Source: Paracoccaceae bacterium (GTDB lineage Bacteria > Pseudomonadota > Alphaproteobacteria > Rhodobacterales > Rhodobacteraceae). From it: a DNA stretch of 64,000 bases. The stretch is from the NCBI GenBank assembly GCA_021648025.1, contig JAKITO010000002.1, positions 182,277-246,276 on the forward strand, written 5' to 3'. A model generated the notes under the pieces. The model was not told the origin of the DNA. It saw only the letters and a program-made list of their open reading frames with translations, and did no database searches. A program made the translations under genes and the position numbers. Of the stretch, positions 1-9,501 are shown in pieces. Each line of letters starts with the position of its first letter. Position 1 is the stretch's first letter.

Positions 1-523
1 CAAGCTCGGGTTCCGGCTCTGGTGCCAGTTCAGGCGGGACAGGCGGCGGGGCTGGTTCCGGCGGCTGCTCTGGTTCGGGTGCGGCGGCCTTGCCCACCAA
101 TGCGGCCCCGGCGCCCCGCCCCCCCCCAAGGGCCGTCGATTGCAACCCGCCCAGCACCGCAGCACCGGCGCGCGGCGGCACATCATCGGGCCAGGTCACA
201 TCCTCGCTCAGGGTTCCGATCGTCAGGCGCAGTGGCGTGTATTCCTCAATCTTGTTAACAATTTCCGGGCCGATCCTGACCCAATCGGCACCATCGTGGG
301 CATGCACCAAATAAGGCCCGAACTCATGCCGTTCACCTTGCCAGTTGCCATCACCAATCTCGACCTTGTCGCCATCCGCGTCTGACGGGCCCAACCACCG
401 CGAGCCATAGACCTCAAACACGCCAACCATGACCCGCCCGGTCCCGAGCGACCCGCCCGGCAGTTCCAGAAAGGCAAATCCGCCGGTCGGTTCCTGTGGA
501 TCGGAATGAATGGTCAGTCTCAT
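1..523 (-). CDS. Hypothetical protein, last visible gene of the Srf-like cluster (partial, 3' end outside window)
   Basis: I do not recognise this protein. Its ATG at 523 overlaps the TGA of the SrfC-like gene by 4 bases (ATGA), so it is translationally coupled to it. The visible 174 residues begin MRLTIHSDPQEPTGG and are rich in beta-strand-forming and Gly/Trp residues (for example VFEVYGSRWLGPS and IGDGNWQGE). A Gly/Ala-rich stretch follows from about residue 125, then a Pro/Glu-rich tail from about residue 144 (AAPEPEQPPEPAPPP). No signal peptide or membrane segment is visible in this part. The Pro-rich spacer recalls those in three upstream genes of the cluster. The reading frame is open to base 1, so the C-terminal part is missing from view. 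Existence as a gene is well supported by the overlap and the open frame; function is unknown. Confidence 0.75.
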   Translation of the reverse strand, partial: MRLTIHSDPQEPTGGFAFLELPGGSLGTGRVMVGVFEVYGSRWLGPSDADGDKVEIGDGNWQGERHEFGPYLVHAHDGADWVRIGPEIVNKIEEYTPLRLTIGTLSEDVTWPDDVPPRAGAAVLGGLQSTALGGGRGAGAALVGKAAAPEPEQPPEPAPPPVPPELAPEPEPEL

Positions 524-3234
524 GCGCTTTGATCTCCCGGCAGGGCGCTCAGGATTCGGCCAAGCGCCAGATTCTGGTCGATATTGATCTCGCCGCTTTC
601 ACCGTCCTTGGCATTGGCGCCAAACATCGCATCAATTGCATACACCCAATCAGTCCAGGCCGCTTCGGCCATTGCGCGGGGCTGGGGGGGCAGGTCATCA
701 ATGGTGTCGCTGGCCCGTCTTGGCGCAAATATCGCCCTTTTTGTCCCATCCGCGGCCTCAACCTGTGGTCGCTCGCTTTCCGGCAAAGCGCGCATGCCCA
801 AATCAGCGACAAAGCTGTTGATGCTTTCCGCGCCCAGTATCGCCGCCGGAAGCGCCTGTTTTTCCACGGTAAGCCCAAAGTTAACAGCCTCAAGCTGGGC
901 CGCTGTGCGCTGGCCAAGCCCGGTCCGGCGCGCCGCATGGATCAGTTCAGCCACCAGATTGGCCGCAGTGGTATCACCAACCCCGAACCGCGCCCGCTGG
1001 ACCGAATTGTCGCGAAACGCCTTAAGCCGGTCGATCCAGATCTCCAACGCAGATTCGGCCTGAAACTGCTCTAACGTCATGATACGCACGTCCGTTTTTG
1101 ACGTTTCAGCGGCGGTATCCTGCACCCGCGCCCCCCCAGATCGGCCCGCACGACCCGGTCGTGCGGGCCGTCCGGGTCGTGCGGGGCGCTGCAACCCGCC
1201 GACATTCGATACAGACTCAGAGGTTGCAACAGACGCCGCGGACGCCACCGAACTGGCCGACGCCACCGCCGAGGTGATACGAATAGAGCTTGGCACCCGC
1301 GAAATACGCCCTTCAATCTCTTCCTGATCAACCATAAGTGCCGCCATCAGCGCACCAAAGTGGTGCCGGCGCAGGGCCTCTTCCATATCGTCAATCACCG
1401 CTGTTACCGCCTCTTCCGCTTCGGTAATCCGGGTCTCGATGTTGTCCGAGACATGATAAGGCGCAATCGCCCGGCGCAGGGCACCCGACAACTGATCAAG
1501 CTGGGTGGCAATCTGGCGCAGCTTGCTGTCGGGTTTGCAGACCTTTTCCAACTCGGCCATCAGATAGCTGACCCCACCGTCATTCAACGCCAATGCGGCA
1601 TCCCACGCCGCCTGCGGGTCACCAAAATGGCGCTGAACCGAAGGTGCCAACAGACACCCTGCCTTCAATTCGGCCACTCTTGCTGCTTTTTCCGGGCGAA
1701 TGCCCTGTTCGCGCTTGTCAGCGTCGTAATCAATCAGCCCGTCAACATAGAAATTCGGGTTGCGCAGCCAAAAGCAATTGTTGAACGCCCGGCTGCTGTT
1801 CCACGCCGTCACCCAAGGGTCCGAGCCTTTGCCGAATTTTTCCAGCAATGACGCCTGCATGCGCCGTTCAAACCGGGTTTCATCCCCGCCCTCGGCCGCA
1901 CTGTCGCCCAGATGTTTGTCAAACTTGGTCAGCACCATGAACAACACGCAATCACTGGCATCGCGCGCCTGCGCCGATCCACCGTGGGTGGTGGCGATCC
2001 AGTTTTGCACCAGCCCCGGCAGGTCAACGGTTTCCATGTTGCTGTCGGGCACACACAGCAACATCGAAGTTATTTCCTGATTTTGCACATAGCGGTCAAA
2101 CAGATAGGCCACTTTGCCACGCAAAAGCAACTCTGGCAGGATCGCCTCGGCGTCTTCAAAGGCCTTGCCCAGATCCTGTTCAAACCGGTTGCGCGCACCG
2201 GGAAAATCCAACAGGTCGGTTTCGTTGAACATCTGGCTTGGCAGGCTTTGCATCGGCAGAACCAACTCTGCCGCCAGCGCGCAAATCACCGACCGGGGCA
2301 ACGACGCCTGGCGCCCCGCCATCGTGGTCAGCGTCAAAAGCGTGTCACCGCCGGTTCCACTCAGGGTTTTGACGTCGATGATCGAGGTTTCGCGCGGAAT
2401 CAACGCGTCCAGCCCGGCATAGACCTCGCTTGCGTGATCCAGCTGACCAAGGGCCTGTGCCATGCGGGTATAAAGACCGCTGAACGGCGCGTGTTCACCC
2501 CACAGCAAGGCGAAAAATGCGGCGCGGTCAGGCGGGGTCAGGCACGGAGCAATCTCGGCGGCATCCTGCCAGAACGGGCGCAGGGCCACCGCATAGGCTT
2601 CGCGGCCAAAGCTGGCTTCGATATATTCGCCGATCTCATAAACTTCGTCGGTGTCCATGCCCGGCTGGGGCCCGGCCGCGCGGGATTTGAAGGCGTCGAG
2701 ATGGGCGGCAATATCCGCCGCCTCGGGGGCAGGTTCGGACCGGTCACCATCCATGAAAAACGAATTGACGATGGTGCGGATGATGTCCGCCTCGCTAAGC
2801 AAAGTCAGCTTGATCGGGAACCCCGGCGGGGTAGCGGGGCGTTCCATGGTAAAGCGGGTCACCAGACCGGTGCTTTCGCCTTCGCCTTCGGGGTTGATTT
2901 CGCGAATGTAATCCAGCGCACCGCCCGTGGCATGACCCGGGGCGTCGAAATTGACCACCAAAGGCCCGTCAGCAGGGCGCGCCAACACCGACACAAGGAA
3001 CGATTTACCGGCCTGCGACGGGCCAAAAACCGACACCGACATGCGGGTGCGGGCCGCCCGCGCCAACCGCCGGGCGCGCCGTCCGGCACGGCGCATCATC
3101 TGCACCAGGGATCGCGCCTCGGCGCCGACCAGATCAGCGTTCTCAGGGTCTTCGACCCAAGCTTGTGCAGCACCCGAAAGATCGGCCACATCGGTGCAGT
3201 TCTGTGCCAATTGGTCCTGTTGCTGATTACTCAT
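520..3234 (-). CDS. srfC: SrfC-like P-loop GTPase (dynamin-like putative virulence factor)
   Basis: This 904-residue protein resembles the SrfC 'virulence factor' family. It has a Walker A/G1 motif GPSQAGKS at residues 71-78, a G3-like DFPGAR at about 343-348 and a G4-like TKFD at 436-439. The large G1-G3 spacing and long helical C-terminal half are dynamin-like. A low-complexity Ala/Ser/Val stretch and a repetitive Arg-Pro-Gly linker (PARPGRPARPGR) lie near residue 690 and probably join two domains. I chose ATG 3234 (MSNQQQ), 14 bases after the srfB stop, over a longer open frame that would run into srfB. It sits between srfB and the partial gene at 1-523, overlapping the latter by 4 bases. 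Family assignment is by motif and context from memory; nucleotide specificity and role are not known. It probably works with the SrfB ATPase on a membrane-associated complex (inference). Confidence 0.8.
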   Translation of the reverse strand: MSNQQQDQLAQNCTDVADLSGAAQAWVEDPENADLVGAEARSLVQMMRRAGRRARRLARAARTRMSVSVFGPSQAGKSFLVSVLARPADGPLVVNFDAPGHATGGALDYIREINPEGEGESTGLVTRFTMERPATPPGFPIKLTLLSEADIIRTIVNSFFMDGDRSEPAPEAADIAAHLDAFKSRAAGPQPGMDTDEVYEIGEYIEASFGREAYAVALRPFWQDAAEIAPCLTPPDRAAFFALLWGEHAPFSGLYTRMAQALGQLDHASEVYAGLDALIPRETSIIDVKTLSGTGGDTLLTLTTMAGRQASLPRSVICALAAELVLPMQSLPSQMFNETDLLDFPGARNRFEQDLGKAFEDAEAILPELLLRGKVAYLFDRYVQNQEITSMLLCVPDSNMETVDLPGLVQNWIATTHGGSAQARDASDCVLFMVLTKFDKHLGDSAAEGGDETRFERRMQASLLEKFGKGSDPWVTAWNSSRAFNNCFWLRNPNFYVDGLIDYDADKREQGIRPEKAARVAELKAGCLLAPSVQRHFGDPQAAWDAALALNDGGVSYLMAELEKVCKPDSKLRQIATQLDQLSGALRRAIAPYHVSDNIETRITEAEEAVTAVIDDMEEALRRHHFGALMAALMVDQEEIEGRISRVPSSIRITSAVASASSVASAASVATSESVSNVGGLQRPARPGRPARPGRAGRSGGARVQDTAAETSKTDVRIMTLEQFQAESALEIWIDRLKAFRDNSVQRARFGVGDTTAANLVAELIHAARRTGLGQRTAAQLEAVNFGLTVEKQALPAAILGAESINSFVADLGMRALPESERPQVEAADGTKRAIFAPRRASDTIDDLPPQPRAMAEAAWTDWVYAIDAMFGANAKDGESGEINIDQNLALGRILSALPGDQSA

Positions 3235-3247
3235 GTCCCTAACCCTT

Positions 3248-6200
3248 TCACAACCTGAACAGACCGGTGTCGATCCAGTATTCATCTTCAAAACCAAGGG
3301 TATGCAATCGCAGGTTAACCTCGGATTTCTTCATTGCCGTGGCCTCGTTATCCTCAACCTCGGTGATCGAAAACGCCTCGCGCATGGCCTCGCGGCGCAG
3401 CACCGAGTCCGAGGTTTCCCGGTCCGGGTCCTCGTCAGATTCGGCCCGCTCGAACGTCACATTCAACGGCGCGCGCGACTGCGCCGACTGGGTGGCAAAA
3501 TCCAACCGGTAAAGCGGCGTTGTGGTCCAGCGTTCCAACGGCAATTGCCGCGAACCAAGGTGCAATGGCGTATACATGGTCAGCGTGGCTTCGGAATCGG
3601 CAACAGCGCGCGCATCCAGATCGACATCGCCAAACAACACCCGGCTTTCAAGTATCTGACCCGAGCTGTCCATCTCGCCAATGAACCGCGCGGTGGATTT
3701 CATCCGGAAGGCCTGTGTCATCACCTTGAAATTGGGTATCCGGCTTTCGGACAGGGCGATCAGCATGCCACCCACCGCAACGGTCGATTTAGGATCGCCA
3801 ATGCGCTGGGTTACGGGATCGCGGAACGGATACCAGCGCCCGGTTTTATAGGCGTGCATCGAAATCAGCCGGTGCGGCGGCACCACCATCATTTCCTGCA
3901 AAATCGCCCGCACCGCCGGCAGGCGCGACGGGCGCCCCGTAAGCAACACCACATCACAGCCAAAGTGGTCAATCACCTCGGCCAGATTGCTGAACGCCTT
4001 TTGAAACACCTCGCGGGCGATGGCATCAACATCTTCGCGCGAACAGCTAAGGGTGACATCCGACAGGTTGAAATCCGCGCCCAATTCACGCGCCGCATCT
4101 TCGATATAGGCGACAAGCGCCTGTGGCACAGGCTTTTCACCCTTGGCGTCAGGAGCGGGGGCGTCAGGGGCGGGCGCCAAGGCAAGAATATCGCCAACCG
4201 CCAGTTCAATCGTCGCCGATTGATCGGCATTTTCACAGCGCCCAAGCACCGCCACCGCCAGCGGCATCAGCACCCGCAAGGCAAACTGCCGGCGTTTCTG
4301 CACCATCTGCTGATCCATCCCGCCGGTGTCACCGCTGAATAATTCCCGCAGCTTTTCGGCAACAAACTGCCCACCTGCCGCCTCAATCGCGCCTTGCAAT
4401 CCGGGCAGGACCACGGCGGCGATCACCCGTTGCAGCAATTCGTCCCCGGCCACACGGAACCCTTCGCGAAAGGTCTGGGCCGGGTGCAGCACACGCCCCG
4501 CCTCGCCCCAAAAGGTGGTTATCATCAGGTCGGTCGTACCACCGCCAATGTCGATGCACGCCAGCCTGAGCGACGGCGTTGGCTCAGCGCCTTCGCGTGC
4601 CCGCTCGCGTCCCTTCATTTTCAGGAAATGATCAATCCGTCCGTCAAATTTTTGCGTCAGTTCGGAATACAGATAGACCAGCTGAGTACAGCTTGCCTCG
4701 TCCCAGTCAACGATCAATTCCGGCATCTGCGCCAACGCGCTGCCGCCGTCCTTAAGCCCCAGCATTGCCCAGACCAAGGTTAATGCACCACGTGCATTAG
4801 ACCTTACAATCGCTTGTTCCTGCGCAGTAATTGCTGTCGGCAGGGTCAGGATTATCCGCCCCAAACGGCGCGGCAATTCCGACTGCGGGCGGCGTGCCCG
4901 CGAAGCCGGTGCATTCACCTGGATCAGCGCGTGGGATATGATTTCCGCCAGCATGAAACCAAACAGGGACGATCGCGCAAACCTTGGCCGGATCGCCGGA
5001 ACCATCGGCGTTTTGCCGCGCGGTCGCAGGCGCGCGGCCTCGTCGGCCTTGACCTGTTCCAGAACCTCGCCCGCCTCGTTCATGTGGCGCATCGCGGCGC
5101 GCAGGGATTTGGGCAGGTTGGCCGGGTCGGTGTGGTGGTGAAACCGCCAGTCCTGTTGCACCGGTGTGTTGTCCCACAGATAGCGTTTGGGGCTGGACAG
5201 GCCGGATGCGGTTTCAGTACCTTCTTCGCTGGCCACCAGCCGCAACGCCTCGGGACCAATGCGCACGAAACTGGGCCACAAAAACCCGTTACGCCGCCCT
5301 GACCGCGACGCAAAACGTTCGTCGCCCATACGGTGCTCTGAAAACTCGACCCGGGATTCGAACAAGCCGGAATAATGAAATTCAGGCCGCGACAGATCGC
5401 GTATTTCCAGTGGAAAAGACCGCGCCAGATCAAGCCGGGTTTCACCCGGAAAGCGTTCGATCAGGATGCCACAGGTGCGCGAATTGCCCACGTCCAGCAC
5501 CAGATCAACCTCAACCGGGGTCACCGCCTCGCGGCCACCGACGGTATTGGCCAGCCGGATTTTCGGCACATTCACCGCATGATCAATCAGCCGCAGACAG
5601 GCCAGATAGCGCGCCCAATGTTCAAACCTGTGCGCCAACGCGTCGCGGGTAATGGCGCGGCCCGGACGTTCAGCGCGCTTATGCGCCATGAACAATTCTT
5701 CCAGCCAGTCCGAGACCCATTTTTGCAAATCAAGCATATCGCCGTCGCTGTCCGGCTCGGGTCGGCGCAAGAACCAATCCATCGCCGCAGGATCGGATAC
5801 AAACCTGAAATCACGGGTTTTTTCCGAATCCGCCGGACCAGGTGCCAGATATTGCGCGCCCTGCCCCCCCGGCATCAACATGGTATCCAGCGCCAGTTGC
5901 ACCCGGTGCGTGTGCCCGGTTGCCGGGTCGGGCGTGTCCAGTTCCACCACCCGCATCCGTGCCCAGGCCGACGGACCGGGATCAAACCGTTCTTCGCCGC
6001 CCGGACCGCGATCATTGCGCACCCGCAGCACCGGCACCGGCACCCATTTGTTCAAAAACGGCTCCAAAGCCGCCACCGGGCGCACCGAATAGGCGTCATC
6101 CTCGGGGCCGCCATTTGCCTCGATTTCTTCGTCGGTCTCGCCGTGACCAGTCAGAGGCAGCAACATCCATTCTTCGCGGCTGCCGTTGCCGTCCGTCCTG

Positions 6201-6343
6201 GGGCGTTCGATGAACCGCGCGTTCTTAAGTTCCAGCGCATCCAGCTGAAAGCCGAAATCAAGCATCTGGGTGCCGGAATACGGCACCAGCGTGATCTCGT
6301 CGCGCCAATCGGTCAGCTCTGCCAGTTGGGAATGGTGCTGCAT
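3248..6343 (-). CDS. srfB: SrfB-like protein with actin/Hsp70-type (ASKHA) ATPase motifs
   Basis: This 1031-residue protein matches the SrfB 'virulence factor' family in size and operon position, just upstream of srfC. Its C-terminal three quarters carry ASKHA-fold signatures: phosphate-1 LDVGNSRT at 283-290, phosphate-2 IDIGGGTTDL at 597-606, and an adenosine-type LTGRPSRLPAV at about 801-811. About 280 N-terminal residues precede the ATPase part and have no motif I recognise. There is no signal peptide or membrane segment, so it is probably cytoplasmic. The ATG at 6343 is five bases after the stop of the preceding gene, with AAGG upstream. ATP binding is a strong inference from the three motifs; polymerisation or chaperone activity is only a possibility. 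Pairing an ASKHA ATPase with a dynamin-like GTPase suggests an energy-driven envelope machine. Confidence 0.85.
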   Translation of the reverse strand: MQHHSQLAELTDWRDEITLVPYSGTQMLDFGFQLDALELKNARFIERPRTDGNGSREEWMLLPLTGHGETDEEIEANGGPEDDAYSVRPVAALEPFLNKWVPVPVLRVRNDRGPGGEERFDPGPSAWARMRVVELDTPDPATGHTHRVQLALDTMLMPGGQGAQYLAPGPADSEKTRDFRFVSDPAAMDWFLRRPEPDSDGDMLDLQKWVSDWLEELFMAHKRAERPGRAITRDALAHRFEHWARYLACLRLIDHAVNVPKIRLANTVGGREAVTPVEVDLVLDVGNSRTCGILIERFPGETRLDLARSFPLEIRDLSRPEFHYSGLFESRVEFSEHRMGDERFASRSGRRNGFLWPSFVRIGPEALRLVASEEGTETASGLSSPKRYLWDNTPVQQDWRFHHHTDPANLPKSLRAAMRHMNEAGEVLEQVKADEAARLRPRGKTPMVPAIRPRFARSSLFGFMLAEIISHALIQVNAPASRARRPQSELPRRLGRIILTLPTAITAQEQAIVRSNARGALTLVWAMLGLKDGGSALAQMPELIVDWDEASCTQLVYLYSELTQKFDGRIDHFLKMKGRERAREGAEPTPSLRLACIDIGGGTTDLMITTFWGEAGRVLHPAQTFREGFRVAGDELLQRVIAAVVLPGLQGAIEAAGGQFVAEKLRELFSGDTGGMDQQMVQKRRQFALRVLMPLAVAVLGRCENADQSATIELAVGDILALAPAPDAPAPDAKGEKPVPQALVAYIEDAARELGADFNLSDVTLSCSREDVDAIAREVFQKAFSNLAEVIDHFGCDVVLLTGRPSRLPAVRAILQEMMVVPPHRLISMHAYKTGRWYPFRDPVTQRIGDPKSTVAVGGMLIALSESRIPNFKVMTQAFRMKSTARFIGEMDSSGQILESRVLFGDVDLDARAVADSEATLTMYTPLHLGSRQLPLERWTTTPLYRLDFATQSAQSRAPLNVTFERAESDEDPDRETSDSVLRREAMREAFSITEVEDNEATAMKKSEVNLRLHTLGFEDEYWIDTGLFRL

Positions 6344-6348
6344 TATGC

Positions 6349-7659
6349 CTACCTTGAAATACTAATGGTTGTGGTCCATTCACGCGCGCCAGGTGGGATC
6401 AGGCCGTTATAGCTTTGCGATGTCCCATCGCGTCGCAACACATGCAGCCTGAACGCCTTGGTCCCTCCGGACGTCCGGTCCTTATACAATTTCACCGTTA
6501 CCTTGTAGAGGCCTATCGCCGGATTTCCAAATACGATATTTTCCGCCGGGTCGCGAACGAGTGAGCGGCGCCTGGCATTGGCATCCAGATCAAGCGCGCC
6601 ACCGCAGGCTGATCTGGCGCGGTAACTGATCGTTTGCCCCGACGGACAGGTCACATACAGGTCAAGATCATCCGATCCGTGCCATTCCAGCACAAAGTTC
6701 AACGCACCAACGGTCGCCCCGCGTTCGGTAATCCTGTCGACCAAATCGCTTTGGGCATCGTTAAGACCGGATTCCTCGACCGGCGGCGGTGGCGGCGGTG
6801 GCGGTGGTGGCAGGTCGGGAACGATTGGTTCCGGCGGGTCAATCGGAACGGTTGGCTGGCAGGACCGGTCCAATAACGCCAGTTCGCGCTGGAGGCGGGC
6901 CACCTGATTGCCAAGCACCGGGTTCTCTTCGAATTCACCCCGAACGGCGGGCGGCGCATCCGGCGGGCAATACACCAGGCCAAACCGGCTCACTCCGCAG
7001 GGGGCAACCACCAGATAAAGGATTGCGCCCAGCAATATCACCAGCAAAAGCCAACCCGACACGATCAACCACCACCAAAGGCCAGACCATATTCTGACCT
7101 TGGGACCATTGTTGACCGGGCCCGCCGGTGCCACGATTGGTGGCGGTGGGGCTGGTTTGCGCTGCGGTGCTGTGCCGCTCAGAACCCCCCGGACAGAGGT
7201 TTGTTCATTGCTGACCCAGCCCCAGTGAACCAATACCGGAGACCAGGTCCCATCCCCTTCGCCATCCTTGTTCCGAACCCCGAAAATCATCGCATCATCA
7301 GGCACCTGGGTGGCGTTCTTCAACGCTTCTGACAGGCGCTGATCTTCGGCTGTGTCGCTTTTCGCCAGGGTTTCTGCAAGATCGCTGATGTCGCCAAGCA
7401 TCAAGGCCAAATTTGCCCGCAAAGCAATCTGATCTGCTTCGGGCAGGTCCGGCAGCGGTTTGGCTTCGCCATCAACGGCCCCATACCAGTCAATCCGGTT
7501 TCCGGCCTCATTGGCCACCGGTTCACCGATCAGGGCCGCGTGTTTCGGCCCAAAGTGATCCTGCAAAGTTCCGCTGATCAATTCGTACGACCGCTGAGCC
7601 GGACTGCCCAGCGGTTGCAGGTTTTCAGTCGACGTGGTGGTCAGCAACGTATCAGACAT
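6349..7659 (-). CDS. Single-pass membrane protein: SrfA-like N-terminal domain, poly-Pro spacer, DUF2135-like C-terminal domain
   Basis: This 436-residue protein has four parts. Residues 1-150 form a domain shared with the neighbouring protease gene; both contain a WYG..(D/E).EA(K/R)PL motif (here WYGAVDGEAKPL, 58-69) and end in a V.V.WG element (VLVHWG, 142-147). A strong transmembrane helix covers about 195-218. A short coiled coil (ARLQRELALLDRS) and a poly-proline run (about 284-293) follow. The C-terminal part (about 315-436) contains WHGSDDLDLYVTCPSG and CGGALDLDANA, typical of DUF2135/YfaP-like beta-sandwich domains. The N-terminal domain would be cytoplasmic and the beta domain periplasmic, as there is no cleavable signal. 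ATG 7659 was preferred to the in-frame TTG just before it. The N-terminal domain resembles my memory of SrfA; function unknown. Confidence 0.75.
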   Translation of the reverse strand: MSDTLLTTTSTENLQPLGSPAQRSYELISGTLQDHFGPKHAALIGEPVANEAGNRIDWYGAVDGEAKPLPDLPEADQIALRANLALMLGDISDLAETLAKSDTAEDQRLSEALKNATQVPDDAMIFGVRNKDGEGDGTWSPVLVHWGWVSNEQTSVRGVLSGTAPQRKPAPPPPIVAPAGPVNNGPKVRIWSGLWWWLIVSGWLLLVILLGAILYLVVAPCGVSRFGLVYCPPDAPPAVRGEFEENPVLGNQVARLQRELALLDRSCQPTVPIDPPEPIVPDLPPPPPPPPPPVEESGLNDAQSDLVDRITERGATVGALNFVLEWHGSDDLDLYVTCPSGQTISYRARSACGGALDLDANARRRSLVRDPAENIVFGNPAIGLYKVTVKLYKDRTSGGTKAFRLHVLRRDGTSQSYNGLIPPGAREWTTTISISR

Positions 7660-7667
7660 CAATAAGC

Positions 7668-9485
7668 TCAGTCCTCTGCCGGTTGCGCAGGCGCCGGCTG
7701 GGCATCAACGACCTGTGGACGCACAACAACCGGCGCGCAAGGCTCAGCCGTTTGCGCCACCCCGGCGGCCTCGGTTCCGGCAAGAAACGCCAGCAAGTCG
7801 GCGGCACTCAGGGCAAAACCCCGGTTCTGCATCGGTCCCTGGCGCACAAACGTATTCACCCCAAGCAACCGGCCACACATATCCACCAATGGGCCCCCCG
7901 AATTACCACCAGACAACGGCGCCGAATGCATCAGAACACGGGTCGTGGGGCCCATATTCTGTTCGGTATTGATGGTGCCATCGGTCACCGTCAAATCCGG
8001 CATCGCGCCAACATTTCCGGTGGTCAGTGCTTCAAAATCCTCGTCCACCGCCAGAACATCACCGGGAAAACCCGCAGCAATGACATTTGTCAGCTTCAGC
8101 GACCCCGCGGGCATGTGCACCAGATACGTCGGCAGGCTTGCAGTGCTTATTTGCAGCAGGGCGAAATCGCCGCCTGCCTGCTCAAGCGGACCCAAAGATT
8201 TGATCATCACCGCCGCCTCGGGCCGGGCCAATCCGGCCCCGGCCACCCAAATCTGCTCGGCCCCTTCAACAACGTGAAAGTTGGTCACAATCAATCCCGG
8301 GGCCACCGAAAACCCCGACCCGGTCGCGCTTCCATTTGGTCCCGACGCCAAAATCAGAACCGTGCGCGCCTCGATCAGACTCAACAACGTTGTGTCGCCG
8401 CCCACCTGCACCCTTTCAGGCGCCGGCGGCAGTAACGCACCCGGGGCGATCCCGGTTCTGTCAGTCGGCACCGCGCCCGGCGTGATCGGCACATCGCCCC
8501 GTGTGGGCGGCTCTGTCACCGGTGCGGTTTGCGCGCCTCCCGGTGTCAGCGGCTCACCCTCCAACGCGGGCAACAACCGCCCATCGGGCGTGCGGCCGCC
8601 GGGCAGCACAAGCACCCCGTCAGCCCGGCAAACCGCTCCGTCCAAGGCAATTTGCAGCGCCAGTTCCTGCTCGCGCAGCGATCTGTTCAACGCTTCTGCC
8701 GCATTCAGCGCCCCTTGCTCGGTCACCACCGGCGGCGGGCCATCTGCGTGAAACAGGCGGGTTCCGGGCCACAACAGCCAGGCCAGCACACCAAACGCCA
8801 GCAGCAACAAAACCAGCAACGGCACCCATGCGATTGGCGACAGCCTGCTGCGCGATCTTTCGGTCGGGGGCACGGCCCCGGCAGAACCCACCGGGTCAAA
8901 AACCGGCGTATTGGGCGGCCCTGCTGCCGCCCCCCCTGCCGCCACGCCTGCCACACCGGCCACACCGGCTGCCGATGATGTCAGCTGTGGGCCGGTCAGG
9001 GCGATATATTTCCCCAAGGTCGCTGCAAAATGAACCGGACGCGAGGCGGCGTTGGCGCCGTTTCCGCCAGGCATCAGCCCCCAGTTGACAATCACCGGTC
9101 GGCCACCCTGCACCAGAATATCGTCGCGCCCGTAAACGCTCAGTGCGCCCAAGGCCAGATCACCGTTTTGCGGGTCGTCAGCCAGGGCGCGCAACGGGCG
9201 AAGATGCTCGCTCAGATAACTTTCAACCGCGTCGCGTTCACTGCCACTCAGGCTGGCCAGCGGTCGGGCTTCGGCCTCGACGTCACCGTACCAGGACACG
9301 GTCGGGGGCGAGGCATCATTGCCCCGGCTGATCAACGGCTCCGCGAACAGGCCCGCCACCTCAGGCCCGGCGCGTTCCAACAGCAATTGGCGCAACTCGG
9401 CGTGCCGTTCCAGGGCGGGTCGCCCGCCGGCCTCGACAAAGTCGGTCGAATCAATGCGGATCTTGGACAGAAAATACTCGGCCAT
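7668..9485 (-). CDS. Membrane-anchored trypsin-like serine protease with SrfA-like N-terminal domain
   Basis: This 605-residue protein starts with the same domain as its downstream neighbour (WYGDVEAEARPL at 65-76; PVIVNWG at 130-136). An Ala/Gly linker and one transmembrane helix (about 218-239) follow. After a short helix and a long Pro/Gly-rich linker (about 300-360) comes a chymotrypsin-fold serine protease domain of the DegP/trypsin-like type. Its triad is visible: His404 in TNFHVVEG, Asp440 in GGDFALLQ and Ser529 in GGNSGGPL. With the N-terminus inside, the protease lies in the periplasm. No PDZ domain is seen. The start ATG has a GGGAGA-type ribosome site. It is the second gene of the cluster, 16 bases after the upstream gene, and may process a cluster component or an envelope target (inference). 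Confidence 0.85.
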   Translation of the reverse strand: MAEYFLSKIRIDSTDFVEAGGRPALERHAELRQLLLERAGPEVAGLFAEPLISRGNDASPPTVSWYGDVEAEARPLASLSGSERDAVESYLSEHLRPLRALADDPQNGDLALGALSVYGRDDILVQGGRPVIVNWGLMPGGNGANAASRPVHFAATLGKYIALTGPQLTSSAAGVAGVAGVAAGGAAAGPPNTPVFDPVGSAGAVPPTERSRSRLSPIAWVPLLVLLLLAFGVLAWLLWPGTRLFHADGPPPVVTEQGALNAAEALNRSLREQELALQIALDGAVCRADGVLVLPGGRTPDGRLLPALEGEPLTPGGAQTAPVTEPPTRGDVPITPGAVPTDRTGIAPGALLPPAPERVQVGGDTTLLSLIEARTVLILASGPNGSATGSGFSVAPGLIVTNFHVVEGAEQIWVAGAGLARPEAAVMIKSLGPLEQAGGDFALLQISTASLPTYLVHMPAGSLKLTNVIAAGFPGDVLAVDEDFEALTTGNVGAMPDLTVTDGTINTEQNMGPTTRVLMHSAPLSGGNSGGPLVDMCGRLLGVNTFVRQGPMQNRGFALSAADLLAFLAGTEAAGVAQTAEPCAPVVVRPQVVDAQPAPAQPAED

Positions 9486-9501
9486 TTCTTTCTCTCCCGG
9501 G

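Noticed and set aside
1912..3258. Long plus-strand open frame opposite srfC (448 codons)
   Set aside because: It is antisense to a gene with clear GTPase motifs, its protein is rich in Arg/Gln/His as expected for a reverse-strand shadow in GC-rich DNA, and it matches no family.
5375..6412. Plus-strand open frame opposite srfB (345 codons)
   Set aside because: Shadow of srfB with Arg/His/Gln-rich composition and no domain.
6780..6812. Possible frameshift in the poly-Pro tract of the cluster gene
   Set aside because: The frame continues unbroken into a recognisable C-terminal domain, and a similar tract occurs in the neighbour, so the repeat looks genuine.
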